DNA of 64,000 bases from BRH-c25 sp012519325 (GCA_050950645.1 JBMNHZ010000018.1:124001-188000); one strand, 5' to 3'; shown: positions 35,421 to 44,955, counted from the stretch's first letter. Translations and numbers: made by a program. The notes: generated by a model from the letters alone, not told the origin.

Positions 35421-35980
35421 GCCGTTTTCTTGCGCACCTTGATTTCACCCTTCAGGAACCTGCTCAATGGCTTATATACAAGAATTACAATCAATGAGTT
35501 GGTCAGGGATTTGATGATGTTGAAGGGCAGGATAGCTGTCGGGAGCATTGCGACAACCGCGTCATAAGGAACCCCGTAAAATCTTACTGTAAAAAACAGA
35601 TTCATTGGTATCATAACAAGCACCATAGAAATTGAACCTGCCGCCAAAGCTGCAAAAGCACCTTTAAAGGTGTGGAATTTTTTGTAAATGATACCTGATA
35701 TAACTACAAGAGCACCTGTTGATATTATATGCATCACCATTCCAACCCAACCGGATGCAGCACTTACTGTAAATGCTTGGACTACTGATACTATTACAGT
35801 CATCACTAGTCCGGCAACAGGGCCGTACATAAAGGCAGCAACCAGCATAGGTACATCTCCGGGTTCATACTCCAAAAAAGGTGCTGAGGGTATGATCGGA
35901 AATCTGATGAGCATGACCAGCACTATAGAAAGTGCCGATAGTACCGCAATTCTTACAAGCTTGTTTGTTTTGTTTTCCAT
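35417..35980 (-). CDS. ribU: Riboflavin ECF transporter S component (RibU)
   Basis: The 187-residue protein has six hydrophobic segments and the RibU pattern VRIAVLSALSIVLVMLIRFP near the N-terminus, EYEPGDVPMLVAAFMYGPVAG and a C-terminal NIIKSLTNSLIVILVYKPL. It binds riboflavin in the membrane and works with the shared EcfAAT module encoded elsewhere. ATG 35980 is read from GGAGGTTATTTC. The FMN riboswitch and terminator directly upstream confirm the substrate by regulation. Confidence 0.93.
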   Translation of the reverse strand: MENKTNKLVRIAVLSALSIVLVMLIRFPIIPSAPFLEYEPGDVPMLVAAFMYGPVAGLVMTVIVSVVQAFTVSAASGWVGMVMHIISTGALVVISGIIYKKFHTFKGAFAALAAGSISMVLVMIPMNLFFTVRFYGVPYDAVVAMLPTAILPFNIIKSLTNSLIVILVYKPLSRFLKGEIKVRKKTA

Positions 35981-36000
35981 GAAATAACCTCCAAATAGAT

Positions 36001-36030
36001 AAAATTCCCTGAAAATAATCTCAGGGAATG
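36001..36030 (-). terminator. Attenuator hairpin downstream of the FMN riboswitch
   Basis: On the minus strand ATTCCCTGA pairs with TCAGGGAAT (nine pairs) and is followed by TTTATC. It lies between the riboswitch and the ribU start, as expected for the ligand-induced terminator. Confidence 0.8.
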
Positions 36031-36047
36031 TCAAAAACTAAAAAATC

Positions 36048-36172
36048 ACATCTTCTTCCATCCAGACTATACTGTCGGCCCCGGAATCCAACCGGGTCTG
36101 CTTTCGCTCGCGGGCTAACAGTTCATTGACTGCATTACCGCCGATCGGGAATTTCACCCTGCCCTGAAGATT
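36048..36172 (-). promoter_or_regulatory. FMN riboswitch (RFN element)
   Basis: The minus strand reads TCTTCAGGGCAGGGTGAAAT, then TCCCGATCGGCGGTAATGC, AGCCCGCGAGCGAAAGC, a GGTTGGATTCCGGGGCCGAC block and TATAGTCTGGATGGAAGAAG. These are the conserved blocks of the RFN element in order. FMN binding should favour the terminator at 36001-36030 and shut off riboflavin uptake. Confidence 0.96.
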
Positions 36173-36379
36173 ATATTCAGCTTACAAATATATTTTATCA
36201 TCAAATCTTAAAATAGTAAATATAAAAGTGTGACAATGTTACATTTTTTAAACCCTAAAACGCTAGGCACAAAAATTCCGGGTATTACTTGCTGGTAAAT
36301 AATCGATAAAATGTACAAGAGGATAAATATTACTTGAAGGGGAAGGCTAATAATATGTCAAATTACAGGAGGGCGTAAT

Positions 36380-36805
36380 ATGAATAAAAAAGTAGTGAAA
36401 GAGTTAAATGCGTATTTAAAAGGTGAATATATGGCCATTAAATCTTATCAAGACTTTATTGAAAGGACAAAAGATCCCAGTATAAGGCAGAAGCTGCAAA
36501 GCATCCGGCAGGACCATGAAAGGCATGCAGTAAGGATATCCGAAAGAATAAGCAATCTTGGAGGCAGACCTGTAAAGGGTGCAGGGTTTATGGGCATTAT
36601 GTCCGATATAAGAAATCTTATGAAGAAAAACAGCAGCGATACCCAATTTATTATTGAAGATGCGGGAAGGGGAGAATATAGAGGGATTCAAATGGCTGAG
36701 GAAATAGTAAAGGGAGATTTGGATCCGGACAGCAGGAATCTGGTTAATAAAATATTGGATGAGGACCGCAGCCATGTGGAAAAGCTGAAAGGCTTCGTCC
36801 AATGA
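36380..36805 (+). CDS. Ferritin-like four-helix protein (DUF2383 type)
   Basis: The 141-residue protein has helices with ELNAYLKGEYMAIKSYQDFIE and QDHERHAVRISERISNLGG, then EDAGRGEYRGIQMAEE and DEDRSHVEKLKGF: E and ExxH residues at spacings typical of di-iron ferritin-like proteins of the DUF2383/PA2169 type. Its role is unknown; metal binding or stress protection is likely. AGGAGGGCG precedes ATG 36380. It converges on the nitronate monooxygenase gene. Confidence 0.78.
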   Translation: MNKKVVKELNAYLKGEYMAIKSYQDFIERTKDPSIRQKLQSIRQDHERHAVRISERISNLGGRPVKGAGFMGIMSDIRNLMKKNSSDTQFIIEDAGRGEYRGIQMAEEIVKGDLDPDSRNLVNKILDEDRSHVEKLKGFVQ

Positions 36806-36828
36806 ACAATTGAACGAAGCCAGGGTTA

Positions 36829-37929
36829 TTAATCTGTGACGTCTTTACCGGCTGCTTCAGAATACTCATTCTGCAATGTATCCATAAGTTCCTTGACTGA
36901 TATGACTTTGTCCGCCCTGTACGCATTTACCCCCGCAAAGGCAAAGCCATTCTCAAGCTTGCCTTTTTGTGCGTTTGTCAGCGCAAGAGCAATGCAATAG
37001 GGACTGTTCTTGTAATCGCAAGTGACTATGCAATGATATGGGCACTTGTACGGCTTATTGGCGCCTTTCGAAATATCCTCGGTAAAGGTATTTCTGATTG
37101 CTCTTCCCGGCATGCCTACAGGACTTTTTATAATTGACACATCCTCTTTCCTGGAATTGATGTAGGCTTTTTTGAAATCCATTGAGGCATCACATTCTTC
37201 TGTTGTTACAAAGCGAGTTGCCATTTGCACTCCTGAAGCTCCAAGCTTCATGATATTATAAATATCCTCTCCTGAATAGATACCCCCTGCGGCAATAACA
37301 GGAATGCATTTGCCTGATTTATCTTCAAAGGCTTTTACTTCATCCACTACTTCAGGAAGTATTTTTTCAAGGGAATAATCAGGATTGAATATCTGATCCT
37401 CCTTGAATCCCAAGTGGCCTCCCGCCTTAGGCCCTTCCACTACTATTGCATCAGGTAGATAGTTGTATTTGTCCAGCCATTTTTTGCAGATAATACCTGC
37501 GGCTCGTGCCGAAGATACAATCGGAACCAGCTTGGTTTCATATTTCTCTTCCAGATACTGAGGAAGGTTCAAAGGAAGGCCGGCGCCGGAAAAAATTATA
37601 TCTATTCCTGCTTCAATGGAGGCTTTTACAAATTCAGCATAGTTGGACAAAGCAACCATTATATTAATTCCGATAATACCTTTTGATTTTTCGCGGGCTT
37701 TTCTGATTTCGCTTCTCAATCTCGCAATATTGGCTTCAATAAATTTTGTTGAAAAATCATAGTCCAGCATTCCAATACCTGCAGCAGCGATGACACCTAC
37801 ACCGCCCTCATTTGCCACTGCCGATGCAAGGCCGGACAGTGATATTCCTACTCCCATGCCGCCCTGGATAATAGGCAGTCTTGCAGTTAGATTACCTATT
37901 TTCAATTCTTTAAGTGAATTTAAACTCAT
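36829..37929 (-). CDS. Nitronate monooxygenase family FMN enzyme
   Basis: The 366-residue protein is a TIM-barrel flavoenzyme: LPIIQGGMGVGISLSGLASAVANEGGVGVIAAAG at the N-terminus, FSGAGLPLNLP, VVEGPKAGGHLGF with the catalytic/FMN-contacting residues, PVIAAGGIYSGEDI (phosphate binding) and GASGVQMATRFVTT. It belongs to the NMO/2-nitropropane dioxygenase/FabK group. A role as enoyl-ACP reductase FabK is less likely because there are no fatty-acid genes nearby and a C-terminal extension with four cysteines (CPYHCIVTCDYKNSPYC) is present. That extension could bind a metal. Confidence 0.85.
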   Translation of the reverse strand: MSLNSLKELKIGNLTARLPIIQGGMGVGISLSGLASAVANEGGVGVIAAAGIGMLDYDFSTKFIEANIARLRSEIRKAREKSKGIIGINIMVALSNYAEFVKASIEAGIDIIFSGAGLPLNLPQYLEEKYETKLVPIVSSARAAGIICKKWLDKYNYLPDAIVVEGPKAGGHLGFKEDQIFNPDYSLEKILPEVVDEVKAFEDKSGKCIPVIAAGGIYSGEDIYNIMKLGASGVQMATRFVTTEECDASMDFKKAYINSRKEDVSIIKSPVGMPGRAIRNTFTEDISKGANKPYKCPYHCIVTCDYKNSPYCIALALTNAQKGKLENGFAFAGVNAYRADKVISVKELMDTLQNEYSEAAGKDVTD

Positions 37930-38112
37930 AAAAACCTCCCGCTAGTTATTATCTCATAATTATTACTTTATAATGTAGTATAACATAACATATGAATTGT
38001 GAATATCGGAGTTTTTGTTGCGGCATGAATCAGGGATGGAATAGTTATTGTAAGGGTTATTTGGGAATATATAAATAATAGGGTTTCATTTAAAATAGCT
38101 TTTGGTGGTGAT

Positions 38113-40276
38113 ATGAATTTTCAGCTTCCGTAAAAGAATTCATCCTTTTTTATTTTTCATAGTTCTGTTATTCATACAGTGTCAAGTACTGTTTGCCAAT
38201 GGAACAGTCGGATTGTCAGACAATGGTGATTATATAAGAGTAATGAAGCCTAACCGTATTGTGAAAATGGAAGACAATCCATATGACAGGTTTACTTTTA
38301 TTGACACATACTATTTAAAGCCGGGGGGTGCAACGATTAGGGAAAGAATTCTAAATGCAGTTTTTGCTCTGGACTCACCCATGTCTTATCCATCCTTGCA
38401 GCATTTTTTTATCAAGCTAGCAATCATTATCAACATTTTGCGCAACAAAATTGCAGGCGTAGATATTTTTGCTTTTCATATAGGTGCCATGGGTATTCTC
38501 TATATAGTCATGTATTCCGCATCCTTGGCTCTTCTTATGGAATGTCTGAAAGGAAAAAGCCTGATGCAGGATATTATTATTAAAGCTGCAGCGGCAGTAA
38601 TATTCTGTGATATCGGATATATTGCATACTTTAATTCTTTTTACGGAGAGGCACCGCAGCTTATACTTTTTATTTTGTCTGCAGCATTAGGTATCAGGCT
38701 TATAGGTAGTAAGTACCCGACAATGAATTTTGTATTGCTTTGTTTAGCTTTGACTGCTTTTGCCTGGACTAAATTTGCCAATATACCTGTTGCAGTCCTC
38801 GTGCTCACATTTACGGCAATTCCTCTGCTTATACTTAAAAAAAGCACAATATACAGGTTAAGGATTATTGCTTTGCTGAGTGTATCTTTTTTTATTCTCG
38901 CCAATATATGGTCGATAGTTCCTGAATGGATGAACACACACACTAATTATAATGCGGTTTTTTTCGGCATTTTAAGGGACAGGGAGCCTGTGGAGCCGGC
39001 TATTGAGGAATTGGGGCTGCCTGTGTACATGAAGGAGCTTGCAGGAACTACATATTATTCACCTTATATTTCGGACATTACTTCCTCGGAAAGCTTCAAA
39101 AATGATTTTTCAAAGCTGTCGAAGAAGAATTTGGTCTTCTATTACCTGAAGCATCCGGAAACGTTTGCAGCGAAGCTAAAAATATCCGCAAGGCACAGCG
39201 GATTTGTCAGGCCGCCTTATTTGTCAAACAGGGATATATCATATACCAGACTTGTATTTGATGAGTCATTTTCATTTTGGAGCCGGATTAGGAAGAGGCT
39301 TCCTTTTGACACCATATGGTTCAATGCCGCAGTATGTTTAATGTTTTTGGTATTGGCAGCAGGATTATTTCTGAAAGGATGCGGCTGTGAACAAAAAAGA
39401 GACGAAGCGAGAATGAAGGCTGCATTGGCTTTATCCTTGCTGTTTAGTGCACTGTTCAATTTTTGTATACCTGTCATAAGCAACGGAGAAGCTGATCTTG
39501 CAAAGCATATGTTTGCTTTCGTGAGCTCCGTGGATTTAATGATTGTAATCGGCATATATCTGGCAGTCAATATGTTGTCTGCCTCAATTACAGTGAAAGC
39601 TGTGGTATGTTTGTCAATTGCGGCATTTTTTTTGAATTTGGGGCTTCTTGAAACTATTGAGACTATGGTAAGCGAAAGGCCATATTATATACAAATGGGG
39701 GAATACAACGGGAAAAAGCTGCTCTGGCAGGTAATAAAAGACGGCGGAGAAGGTTATCTGCTTATATGCTGCTCTGCTGTTGAAGCCCGACCTTTTTCCT
39801 TATCCGGAAATCCAAACAGGCTTGGGAGCAATATATGGAAGGACAGTGATCTAAGGGCCTGGCTGAATACGGAGTTCCTCAAGGCCTTTAAACCCGGGGA
39901 AAAGGAACTGATTCTTGATTACGAGAATAAGTACCTGCTTTCAGCGGGAAATATAAACTTGAAAAGGGGCGGGGACAGAGAGTTCTTCTGGACTCATATT
40001 CCTGAACTGGCAGATAGGGGTTATGACAGTGCTTTTTATGATATATGCGTTGATAAGGTTTTTCTTCCTGATATAAGAGACATTTGCAATGCCCACAGGG
40101 CTGGTGCGGATATAAGAAGAGAATGCCCATATTGGCTGGAGACTCCGTATTTTTATGATGCAAGTATGGTTAGAGCAGTGTTTCATGACGGATATATATA
40201 CATGAAGGATGCTGTTGAAAAAATGGGGGTGGTTCCTGCCATCAGAATTAAATATTATGACGGTGATGTACATTGA
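38113..40276 (+). CDS. Large membrane protein with C-terminal DUF6273-like domain (start region frameshifted)
   Basis: The open frame from TTG 38213 encodes 687 residues, but the same frame upstream reads FRKRIHPFLFFIVLLFIQCQ and VLFA, a clear signal peptide, back to 38117. ATG 38113, behind GGTGGTGAT, would begin MNF in a frame one base off; removing one T of the TTTT at 38118-38121 gives MNFSFRKRIH. Thus the real start is probably 38113 with a one-base frameshift. The rest has ~10-12 membrane segments and loops resembling lipid-linked sugar glycosyltransferases, though I see no decisive catalytic motif. Residues after ~490 (GKKLLWQVIKDGG, DARPF-like EARPFSLSG, WKDSDLRAWLNTEFLKAF) are a DUF6273-like domain. 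It is followed by and overlaps the GtrA gene, suggesting cell-surface polysaccharide work. Confidence 0.65.
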
Positions 40277-40287
40277 AAGGATATTAC

Positions 40288-40653
40288 ATGCTCAGATTCA
40301 GTGCTGTTGGGGTAGTGAACACAATGGTTGACGCTTCAGTTTTTACTGTTATTGTAAACCTGACCTCATGGCCTTCATATGCTGCCCAGTGTGCGGGATA
40401 TGCAGCAGGTATGTTTAACAGCTTTATAATGAATAGAATATGGACATTCAGAAGGTTTGACGCCGGTAGTATTACAGGGGAAGCCCTAAGGTTTTTTGCT
40501 GTAAACGCATTTTCGATGGCTGCTTCTTCAGCTGCTATGTGGTTGTTTACAGATGTATTCAAGATTTCTGCCTTTTTGTCAAAAGCAGGCATACTTCTTC
40601 TGACTCAGATTATCAACTACGTTGGATACAGGTTCTGGGTATTCTCCGGGTAG
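40288..40653 (+). CDS. GtrA-family membrane protein
   Basis: The 121-residue protein has four hydrophobic helices with the GtrA pattern RFSAVGVVNTMVDASVFTVI and NSFIMNRIWTFRR, ending YVGYRFWVFSG. GtrA-like flippases move polyprenyl-linked sugars across the membrane. ATG 40288 has an AAAGGA site; a TTG at 40273 overlaps the end of the preceding gene. The tight coupling to the 38113 gene suggests the two act together in sugar transfer. Confidence 0.85.
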   Translation: MLRFSAVGVVNTMVDASVFTVIVNLTSWPSYAAQCAGYAAGMFNSFIMNRIWTFRRFDAGSITGEALRFFAVNAFSMAASSAAMWLFTDVFKISAFLSKAGILLLTQIINYVGYRFWVFSG

Positions 40654-40741
40654 CGGGACAAAGTGAGTCACACTGGATACCATGCACATATATTAAATTA
40701 GGATAATTTGACAAGCATTATTTTAATCGGAGGGTTGGTGC

Positions 40742-41611
40742 ATGGTAAGAATTATTGTGGACAGTTCCTGTGACTTGCCGGATGAATTATTGGAGGAATA
40801 TGAAATAAAATCAGTACCTCAAAGGATTTATCTTAATGATAGAGAGTATCTGGACAAGGTCACAATAAATGCGAAAGAGGTCTATGAGGCCATGAAGAAG
40901 GGAATTATACCACAAACCTCCCTGCCAAGGCCAATGGATATTTCCGGGTTTTTCAAACAATGCTGTCAGGAAGGGAATGACTTTATATTTATTGCCATTT
41001 CCTCAAAATTCTCAGGTACTTATCAATTGGCTGTGTCTTTGATGGAGGAGCATAAGGAGCAGTATGGCAAAGTAAGGATGAGTGTAATTGACTCCAAAAG
41101 CGGATCAACAGCAATCGGTTTAATTGCACTGCAGGCAACAAAGCTAGCTAGAGCTGGCCTGGGATTTGATATGATAGTCAGGCAAATAAATGAGCTGGCG
41201 GACTATGTGGAGCATATTTTCATGGTACAGGATCTCAGCTGGCTTGTCAGAGGCGGGAGGATAAGCAAAACTGAAGGGATAATCGGCAGTATACTTAATG
41301 TGAAGCCTATTCTGCATGTGAAGGATGGAACTGTGGAAATTCTTGAAAAGGTCAGAGGCAGGAAAAAGGCACTTGATACAATTGTGGGTATTATGGAAGA
41401 GAGGATAAGGGATTTCCCTGACCAGACCATAGGCATCAGCTATGCTTATGAAAGGGATATTGCAAATGAGCTTAGAGATATGATAATAAAAAGGTTGGGG
41501 AATAGGGACATAATGATAAACGAGATAGGGGCTGCCCTGACCAGCCATTTGGGAATAGGGGGAGTTGGGGTTTTCTTCTTTAACAGGGAGCCGGATTTCT
41601 ATATGGAATAA
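40742..41611 (+). CDS. DegV-family fatty-acid-binding protein
   Basis: The 289-residue protein has DegV motifs: IIVDSSCDLPDELLEEYEIKSVP, TSLPRPMDISGFF, ISSKFSGTYQLAV, VIDSKSGSTAIGL, LSWLVRGGRISKTEGIIGSILNVKPIL. DegV/FakB proteins hold a fatty acid for phosphorylation by FakA. No fakA lies nearby. ATG 40742 follows GGAGGGTTGGTGC. Confidence 0.92.
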   Translation: MVRIIVDSSCDLPDELLEEYEIKSVPQRIYLNDREYLDKVTINAKEVYEAMKKGIIPQTSLPRPMDISGFFKQCCQEGNDFIFIAISSKFSGTYQLAVSLMEEHKEQYGKVRMSVIDSKSGSTAIGLIALQATKLARAGLGFDMIVRQINELADYVEHIFMVQDLSWLVRGGRISKTEGIIGSILNVKPILHVKDGTVEILEKVRGRKKALDTIVGIMEERIRDFPDQTIGISYAYERDIANELRDMIIKRLGNRDIMINEIGAALTSHLGIGGVGVFFFNREPDFYME

Positions 41612-41618
41612 GGACATT

Positions 41619-41664
41619 GGGACGTTTCATTTGTCTCAAAGAGACAGCCGAAACGTCCTCTTAT
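41619..41664 (+). repeat. Palindromic hairpin element, copy 1 (also terminator between convergent genes)
   Basis: GGACGTTTC (41620-41628) pairs with GAAACGTCC (41650-41658); an inner GTCTC / GAGAC pair lies within. The same GGACGTTTC...GTCTC...GAGAC...GAAACGTCC plan recurs at 49507-49568. It sits between the DegV gene and the convergent PLP enzyme gene. Confidence 0.75.
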
Positions 41665-41665
41665 C

Positions 41666-42655
41666 TTAAAACTCAAACAGGCTTCCTTGGGGAAAGAGCC
41701 CGAAAAGCCCTCCGGTATGAATAAAAAGTATATTCTTATGGTTTATAAAAGTACCTTTTTTGATTTCCTCTGCAAGTCCGTACATTGCTTTTCCGGTATA
41801 TACAGGGTCAAGTATTATTCCTTCCAGCTTCGAAAGAAATTGGATGAATCTGAGCTCCTCAGGACGGCTTAAGGCATATCCTCTTCCCACATATCCGTCT
41901 ATGATATTAATATCCTTCCGGGATACCGGTATGTTTACACCCATGTACTTCATGCTTTCATACAATATTTCCGATATCCTTGTTTTAAAATATTCAGCAT
42001 CTCCTCCAACACAAATGCCGTAAACATCAGAAGGATGGTTGAGAAGCTTATTTGCGAGCCACAAGCCTGAGTAGGTGCCTCCTGAACCTGTGGCAAGCAC
42101 AATACAGTCAAAGGATATTCCCAGCTCTTTTTCCTGTGCCATTATCTCTTCCATGGCAGTGTAATATCCGAAGCTTCCTATTCCATTTGAAGCTCCCTCC
42201 GGGATTATGTAAGGTTTGAAGCCTTTAATTCCCATTTCCTGCTTTATGCCTTCCATAATCTCCGATCTTTGCTCACTGTATTCTTCAGCGGTTATAAAAC
42301 GGATTTCAGCTCCCAGAAGCCTGTCCATAAGGAGATTCCCCTCTGCTTCGGATTCCGCTTCACCCCTGAGAACAAGGCAGCATTTCATCCCCAACTTGAC
42401 TGCAGCCGCTGCTGTAGCTCTGCAGTGGTTTGACTGCACACCTCCACAGGTAATCAAGTAATCACAGCCCCTATCCAGTGCTTCCTTAACAGAGTACTCC
42501 AGTTTTCTTACTTTATTGCCTGAAAGCTCGGTGCCTGTGTGGTCATCTCTTTTTATGAATATTTCCGGTCCTTCAAGTACCCTTGTAAGCTTGTCCAGCT
42601 TTTCTATCCGTGTCGGCAGATTAGCCAGATGAATTTTCTCGGGAATTTTCAGCAT
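41666..42655 (-). CDS. PLP-dependent D-cysteine desulfhydrase / ACC deaminase family enzyme
   Basis: The 329-residue protein is a fold-type II PLP enzyme: FIKRDDHTGTELSGNKVRKLEY contains the Schiff-base lysine, CGGVQSNHCRATAAAA binds the carboxylate, TGSGGTYSGL binds the cofactor phosphate and IHTGGLFGLF lies near the end. This set is shared by D-cysteine desulfhydrase (DcyD) and 1-aminocyclopropane-1-carboxylate deaminase; D-cysteine breakdown to pyruvate, H2S and ammonia is the more usual bacterial activity. Monocistronic. Confidence 0.85.
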   Translation of the reverse strand: MLKIPEKIHLANLPTRIEKLDKLTRVLEGPEIFIKRDDHTGTELSGNKVRKLEYSVKEALDRGCDYLITCGGVQSNHCRATAAAAVKLGMKCCLVLRGEAESEAEGNLLMDRLLGAEIRFITAEEYSEQRSEIMEGIKQEMGIKGFKPYIIPEGASNGIGSFGYYTAMEEIMAQEKELGISFDCIVLATGSGGTYSGLWLANKLLNHPSDVYGICVGGDAEYFKTRISEILYESMKYMGVNIPVSRKDINIIDGYVGRGYALSRPEELRFIQFLSKLEGIILDPVYTGKAMYGLAEEIKKGTFINHKNILFIHTGGLFGLFPQGSLFEF

Positions 42656-42812
42656 AATAAATCCTCCACAAAAATATTTGTTTTAATTATATCTCATTTA
42701 CTGATAAAATGTATACTGAAATGATATATGCTGTAGAATAGGTTTAAGATTTTTCGCAGCATATGAATCAAGGAAAAGTATAATATAAGTTATAATAAGG
42801 CAGGTTAGTTAA

Positions 42813-43685
42813 ATGAGTGATATTGCCGGAAAGAGCTGTGAAATACTGGTTCCTTTCAGTGAAAGGAAACCGCTTCCTGAAATAGAAAGAAGCCTGATAA
42901 AAAAATACAGGAAGCACATATGGAGCAGATTTATGAAAGCTGTGAAGGAATTTGAGCTTATTAAAGAAGGGGATAAGATAGCGGTAGGCGTATCGGGAGG
43001 GAAGGACAGCATGCTTATGGCCAAGCTTATGCAAGAACTCCAGAGGCACGGGGAAGTCTCCTTTGAGCTTGAGTTCATAGCGATGGATCCCGGATATCAT
43101 GAGAATATAAGGGAGCTTCTCATAGAAAACTGCAGATATCTGGAAATCCCCATTCATTTGTTTGAGTCAGGAATATTTAAAATTGTCGATAAAATCGCCA
43201 AGGATTATCCTTGCTATATGTGTGCCAAAATGCGCCGCGGTGCCCTTTATGGAAAGGCAACGGTGCTGGGCTGTAATAAGCTTGCCCTGGGCCATCATTT
43301 CAATGATGTAATTGAGACTACAATGCTGAACATTCTTTATACCGGAAGCTTCAAGACAATGCTTCCCAAGCTGAAGTCAACAAATTTCAAGGGTTTGGAG
43401 CTTATAAGGCCTCTATACTATGTGGAGGAGCTTTATATAGAGAGATTTATTCAAAACAGCGGTATCTGGCCTTTGAACTGTGCTTGCATGGTGGCAGCAG
43501 GGAAGATAGCCAACAAACGCTACGAAATAAAGGCTTTGATAAAGGAATTGAAGGAGAAGATAGAAAATGTGGATACAAACATTCTAAGATCCACACAAAA
43601 TGTCAATCTGGAAGCCGTATTGGGCTGGCACAAGGAGGGAAGGCAGTATTCCTATCTGGACTTCTACGATGAGGAGGAGCTTTAA
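42813..43685 (+). CDS. TtcA-like tRNA 2-thiolation ATPase
   Basis: The 290-residue PP-loop protein has the ATP-binding SGGKDSMLM motif near residue 68, PCYMCAKMRRGALYG, LGHHFNDVIETTMLNILYTG and a late CACMVAAGKIANKRYEIKAL. Cysteines in the CYMC pair and the late CxC could hold the Fe-S cluster used by TtcA enzymes to put sulfur on cytidine 32 of tRNA. Other TtcA/TtuA-family roles cannot be excluded. It is followed after 32 bases by the SOD gene. Confidence 0.82.
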   Translation: MSDIAGKSCEILVPFSERKPLPEIERSLIKKYRKHIWSRFMKAVKEFELIKEGDKIAVGVSGGKDSMLMAKLMQELQRHGEVSFELEFIAMDPGYHENIRELLIENCRYLEIPIHLFESGIFKIVDKIAKDYPCYMCAKMRRGALYGKATVLGCNKLALGHHFNDVIETTMLNILYTGSFKTMLPKLKSTNFKGLELIRPLYYVEELYIERFIQNSGIWPLNCACMVAAGKIANKRYEIKALIKELKEKIENVDTNILRSTQNVNLEAVLGWHKEGRQYSYLDFYDEEEL

Positions 43686-43747
43686 AAATAGCACACTTGC
43701 CGGAGGGTATGAATATTATGAATTATACTGTTCCGGAGGTGTGTGGC

Positions 43748-44227
43748 ATGTATAATGCGCAAAGAGCTATTGCAAATATTAAGGGTGGCCCTCTTGCTCC
43801 GCAATTGAGGGGCACCGTTTTATTCTCCAGTGTACCTGGAGGTGTATGGGTGTGTGTACAGGTAAGGGGCTTGCCTGATTATAAGGCGGCAAAGAATGGG
43901 GGACAGCCCATTGGCCCTCACGGCTTTCACATTCATGAGAAGGGCAGCTGCGAAATTGGAGATCCGAAGGAACCTTTCAAGGCAGCCGGAGAACATTGGA
44001 ACCCGACAAATCAGCCCCATGGGAATCATGCGGGAGATTTTCCGGTGCTTTTCTCCAACAATGGCACGGCTAGGATGTGCTTTTTTACAGACAAGTTCAG
44101 GACTCAAGACATAATAGGGAAAGCGGTTATAATCCATGAAAGCCCTGATGACTACAGATCCCAGCCTGCGGGCAATGCGGGCAGGAGGCTGGGCTGCGGA
44201 GTGATAAGGGGGATAAGTGTGTTATGA
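43748..44227 (+). CDS. Cu/Zn superoxide dismutase-like protein
   Basis: From ATG 43748 (site GGAGGT at 43735-43740) the protein has 159 residues. It carries the Cu/Zn SOD signature: GFHIHEKGSC (copper histidines and disulfide cysteine), AGEHWNP and HGNHAGDFPVLF (zinc/copper histidines and aspartate) and VIIHESPDDYRSQPAGNAGRRLGCGVI (copper histidine, active-site arginine, second cysteine). An earlier in-frame ATG at 43718, behind another GGAGGG, would add ten residues without a signal peptide. The protein lacks an export signal, so it looks cytosolic, unusual for the family outside some Firmicutes. Overlaps the next gene (ATGA). Confidence 0.88.
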   Translation: MYNAQRAIANIKGGPLAPQLRGTVLFSSVPGGVWVCVQVRGLPDYKAAKNGGQPIGPHGFHIHEKGSCEIGDPKEPFKAAGEHWNPTNQPHGNHAGDFPVLFSNNGTARMCFFTDKFRTQDIIGKAVIIHESPDDYRSQPAGNAGRRLGCGVIRGISVL

Positions 44228-44847
44228 GTTATGTCCAGAACCCTGTACGCATATCAAACAGAAGGATTATTACAAAAGATAATATGGTGACGATAGATTA
44301 TCCCGCCGTAAAAGGCCTGGAAAGCCCAACTGTTCAACACAGGATAAACAGGACAATAGTTGCAGTAGTGGACATGCTTATGAGAGAACAAGGGTTTTAT
44401 AAAGAGCAAAATATCGAAATGCTGGGCTGGTATGAGATAAAGACAAATGAAAGAGGAATTTTGAGCCTGACAATAGGCAACTATGCTTTCACATATCCAT
44501 CAGCCCATGGCCTTACAATAGTCAAGGGGCTTACTTTTGATGTTAAAAGCGGTGACATTATTGAACTGAAGGACTTATTCAAACCGGAAGCAGACTATGT
44601 CAAGGTGCTGTCCGGGATTGTTGAACAGCAGATAATCGACAGGGATATAGCTCTGTTGGATGAATTCAAAGACATAAAGCCGGATCAGGATTTTTACATT
44701 GCCGACAAATCATTGGTGCTGTTTTTCCAGCTGTATGAAATCACGCCCTATTACATGGGTTTGCAGTACTTTCCTATATCGGTGTATCAAATTAAGGATA
44801 TAATCGCCGAGGAAGGAGCACTGGGGATTTTGGCTGCCGGAGAATGA
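44224..44847 (+). CDS. DUF3298-domain protein (RsiV-like C-terminal domain)
   Basis: The 207-residue protein has the PdaC/RsiV-type fold pattern: VTIDYPAVKGL, MLGWYEIKTNERGILSLTIGNYAFTYPSAHG and the DUF3298 core KGLTFDVKSGDIIELKDLFKP, ending DFYIADKSLVLFFQLYEITPYYMG. RsiV's homologous domain binds lysozyme, but this protein has no membrane segment and no signal peptide. Translationally coupled to the SOD gene. Function unknown. Confidence 0.75.
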   Translation: MSYVQNPVRISNRRIITKDNMVTIDYPAVKGLESPTVQHRINRTIVAVVDMLMREQGFYKEQNIEMLGWYEIKTNERGILSLTIGNYAFTYPSAHGLTIVKGLTFDVKSGDIIELKDLFKPEADYVKVLSGIVEQQIIDRDIALLDEFKDIKPDQDFYIADKSLVLFFQLYEITPYYMGLQYFPISVYQIKDIIAEEGALGILAAGE

Positions 44848-44955
44848 CCCTTTTATTATTTATTATTTCTGATATAATTAAAAAAACGGACAAAGTATAT
44901 TATAATAAATAATATTATATCGGGAGATATGCGAGGATGATTAGGGGGATAAAAC

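Noticed and set aside
36829..37929. FabK enoyl-ACP reductase
   Set aside because: No fatty-acid synthesis genes nearby and a cysteine-bearing extension not typical of FabK; the broader nitronate monooxygenase family is safer.
38076..38095. Another AATAATAGGGTTT loop resembling the cassette 1 leader hairpins
   Set aside because: The flanking bases pair over only three to four positions, and no terminator follows; likely chance in AT-rich DNA.
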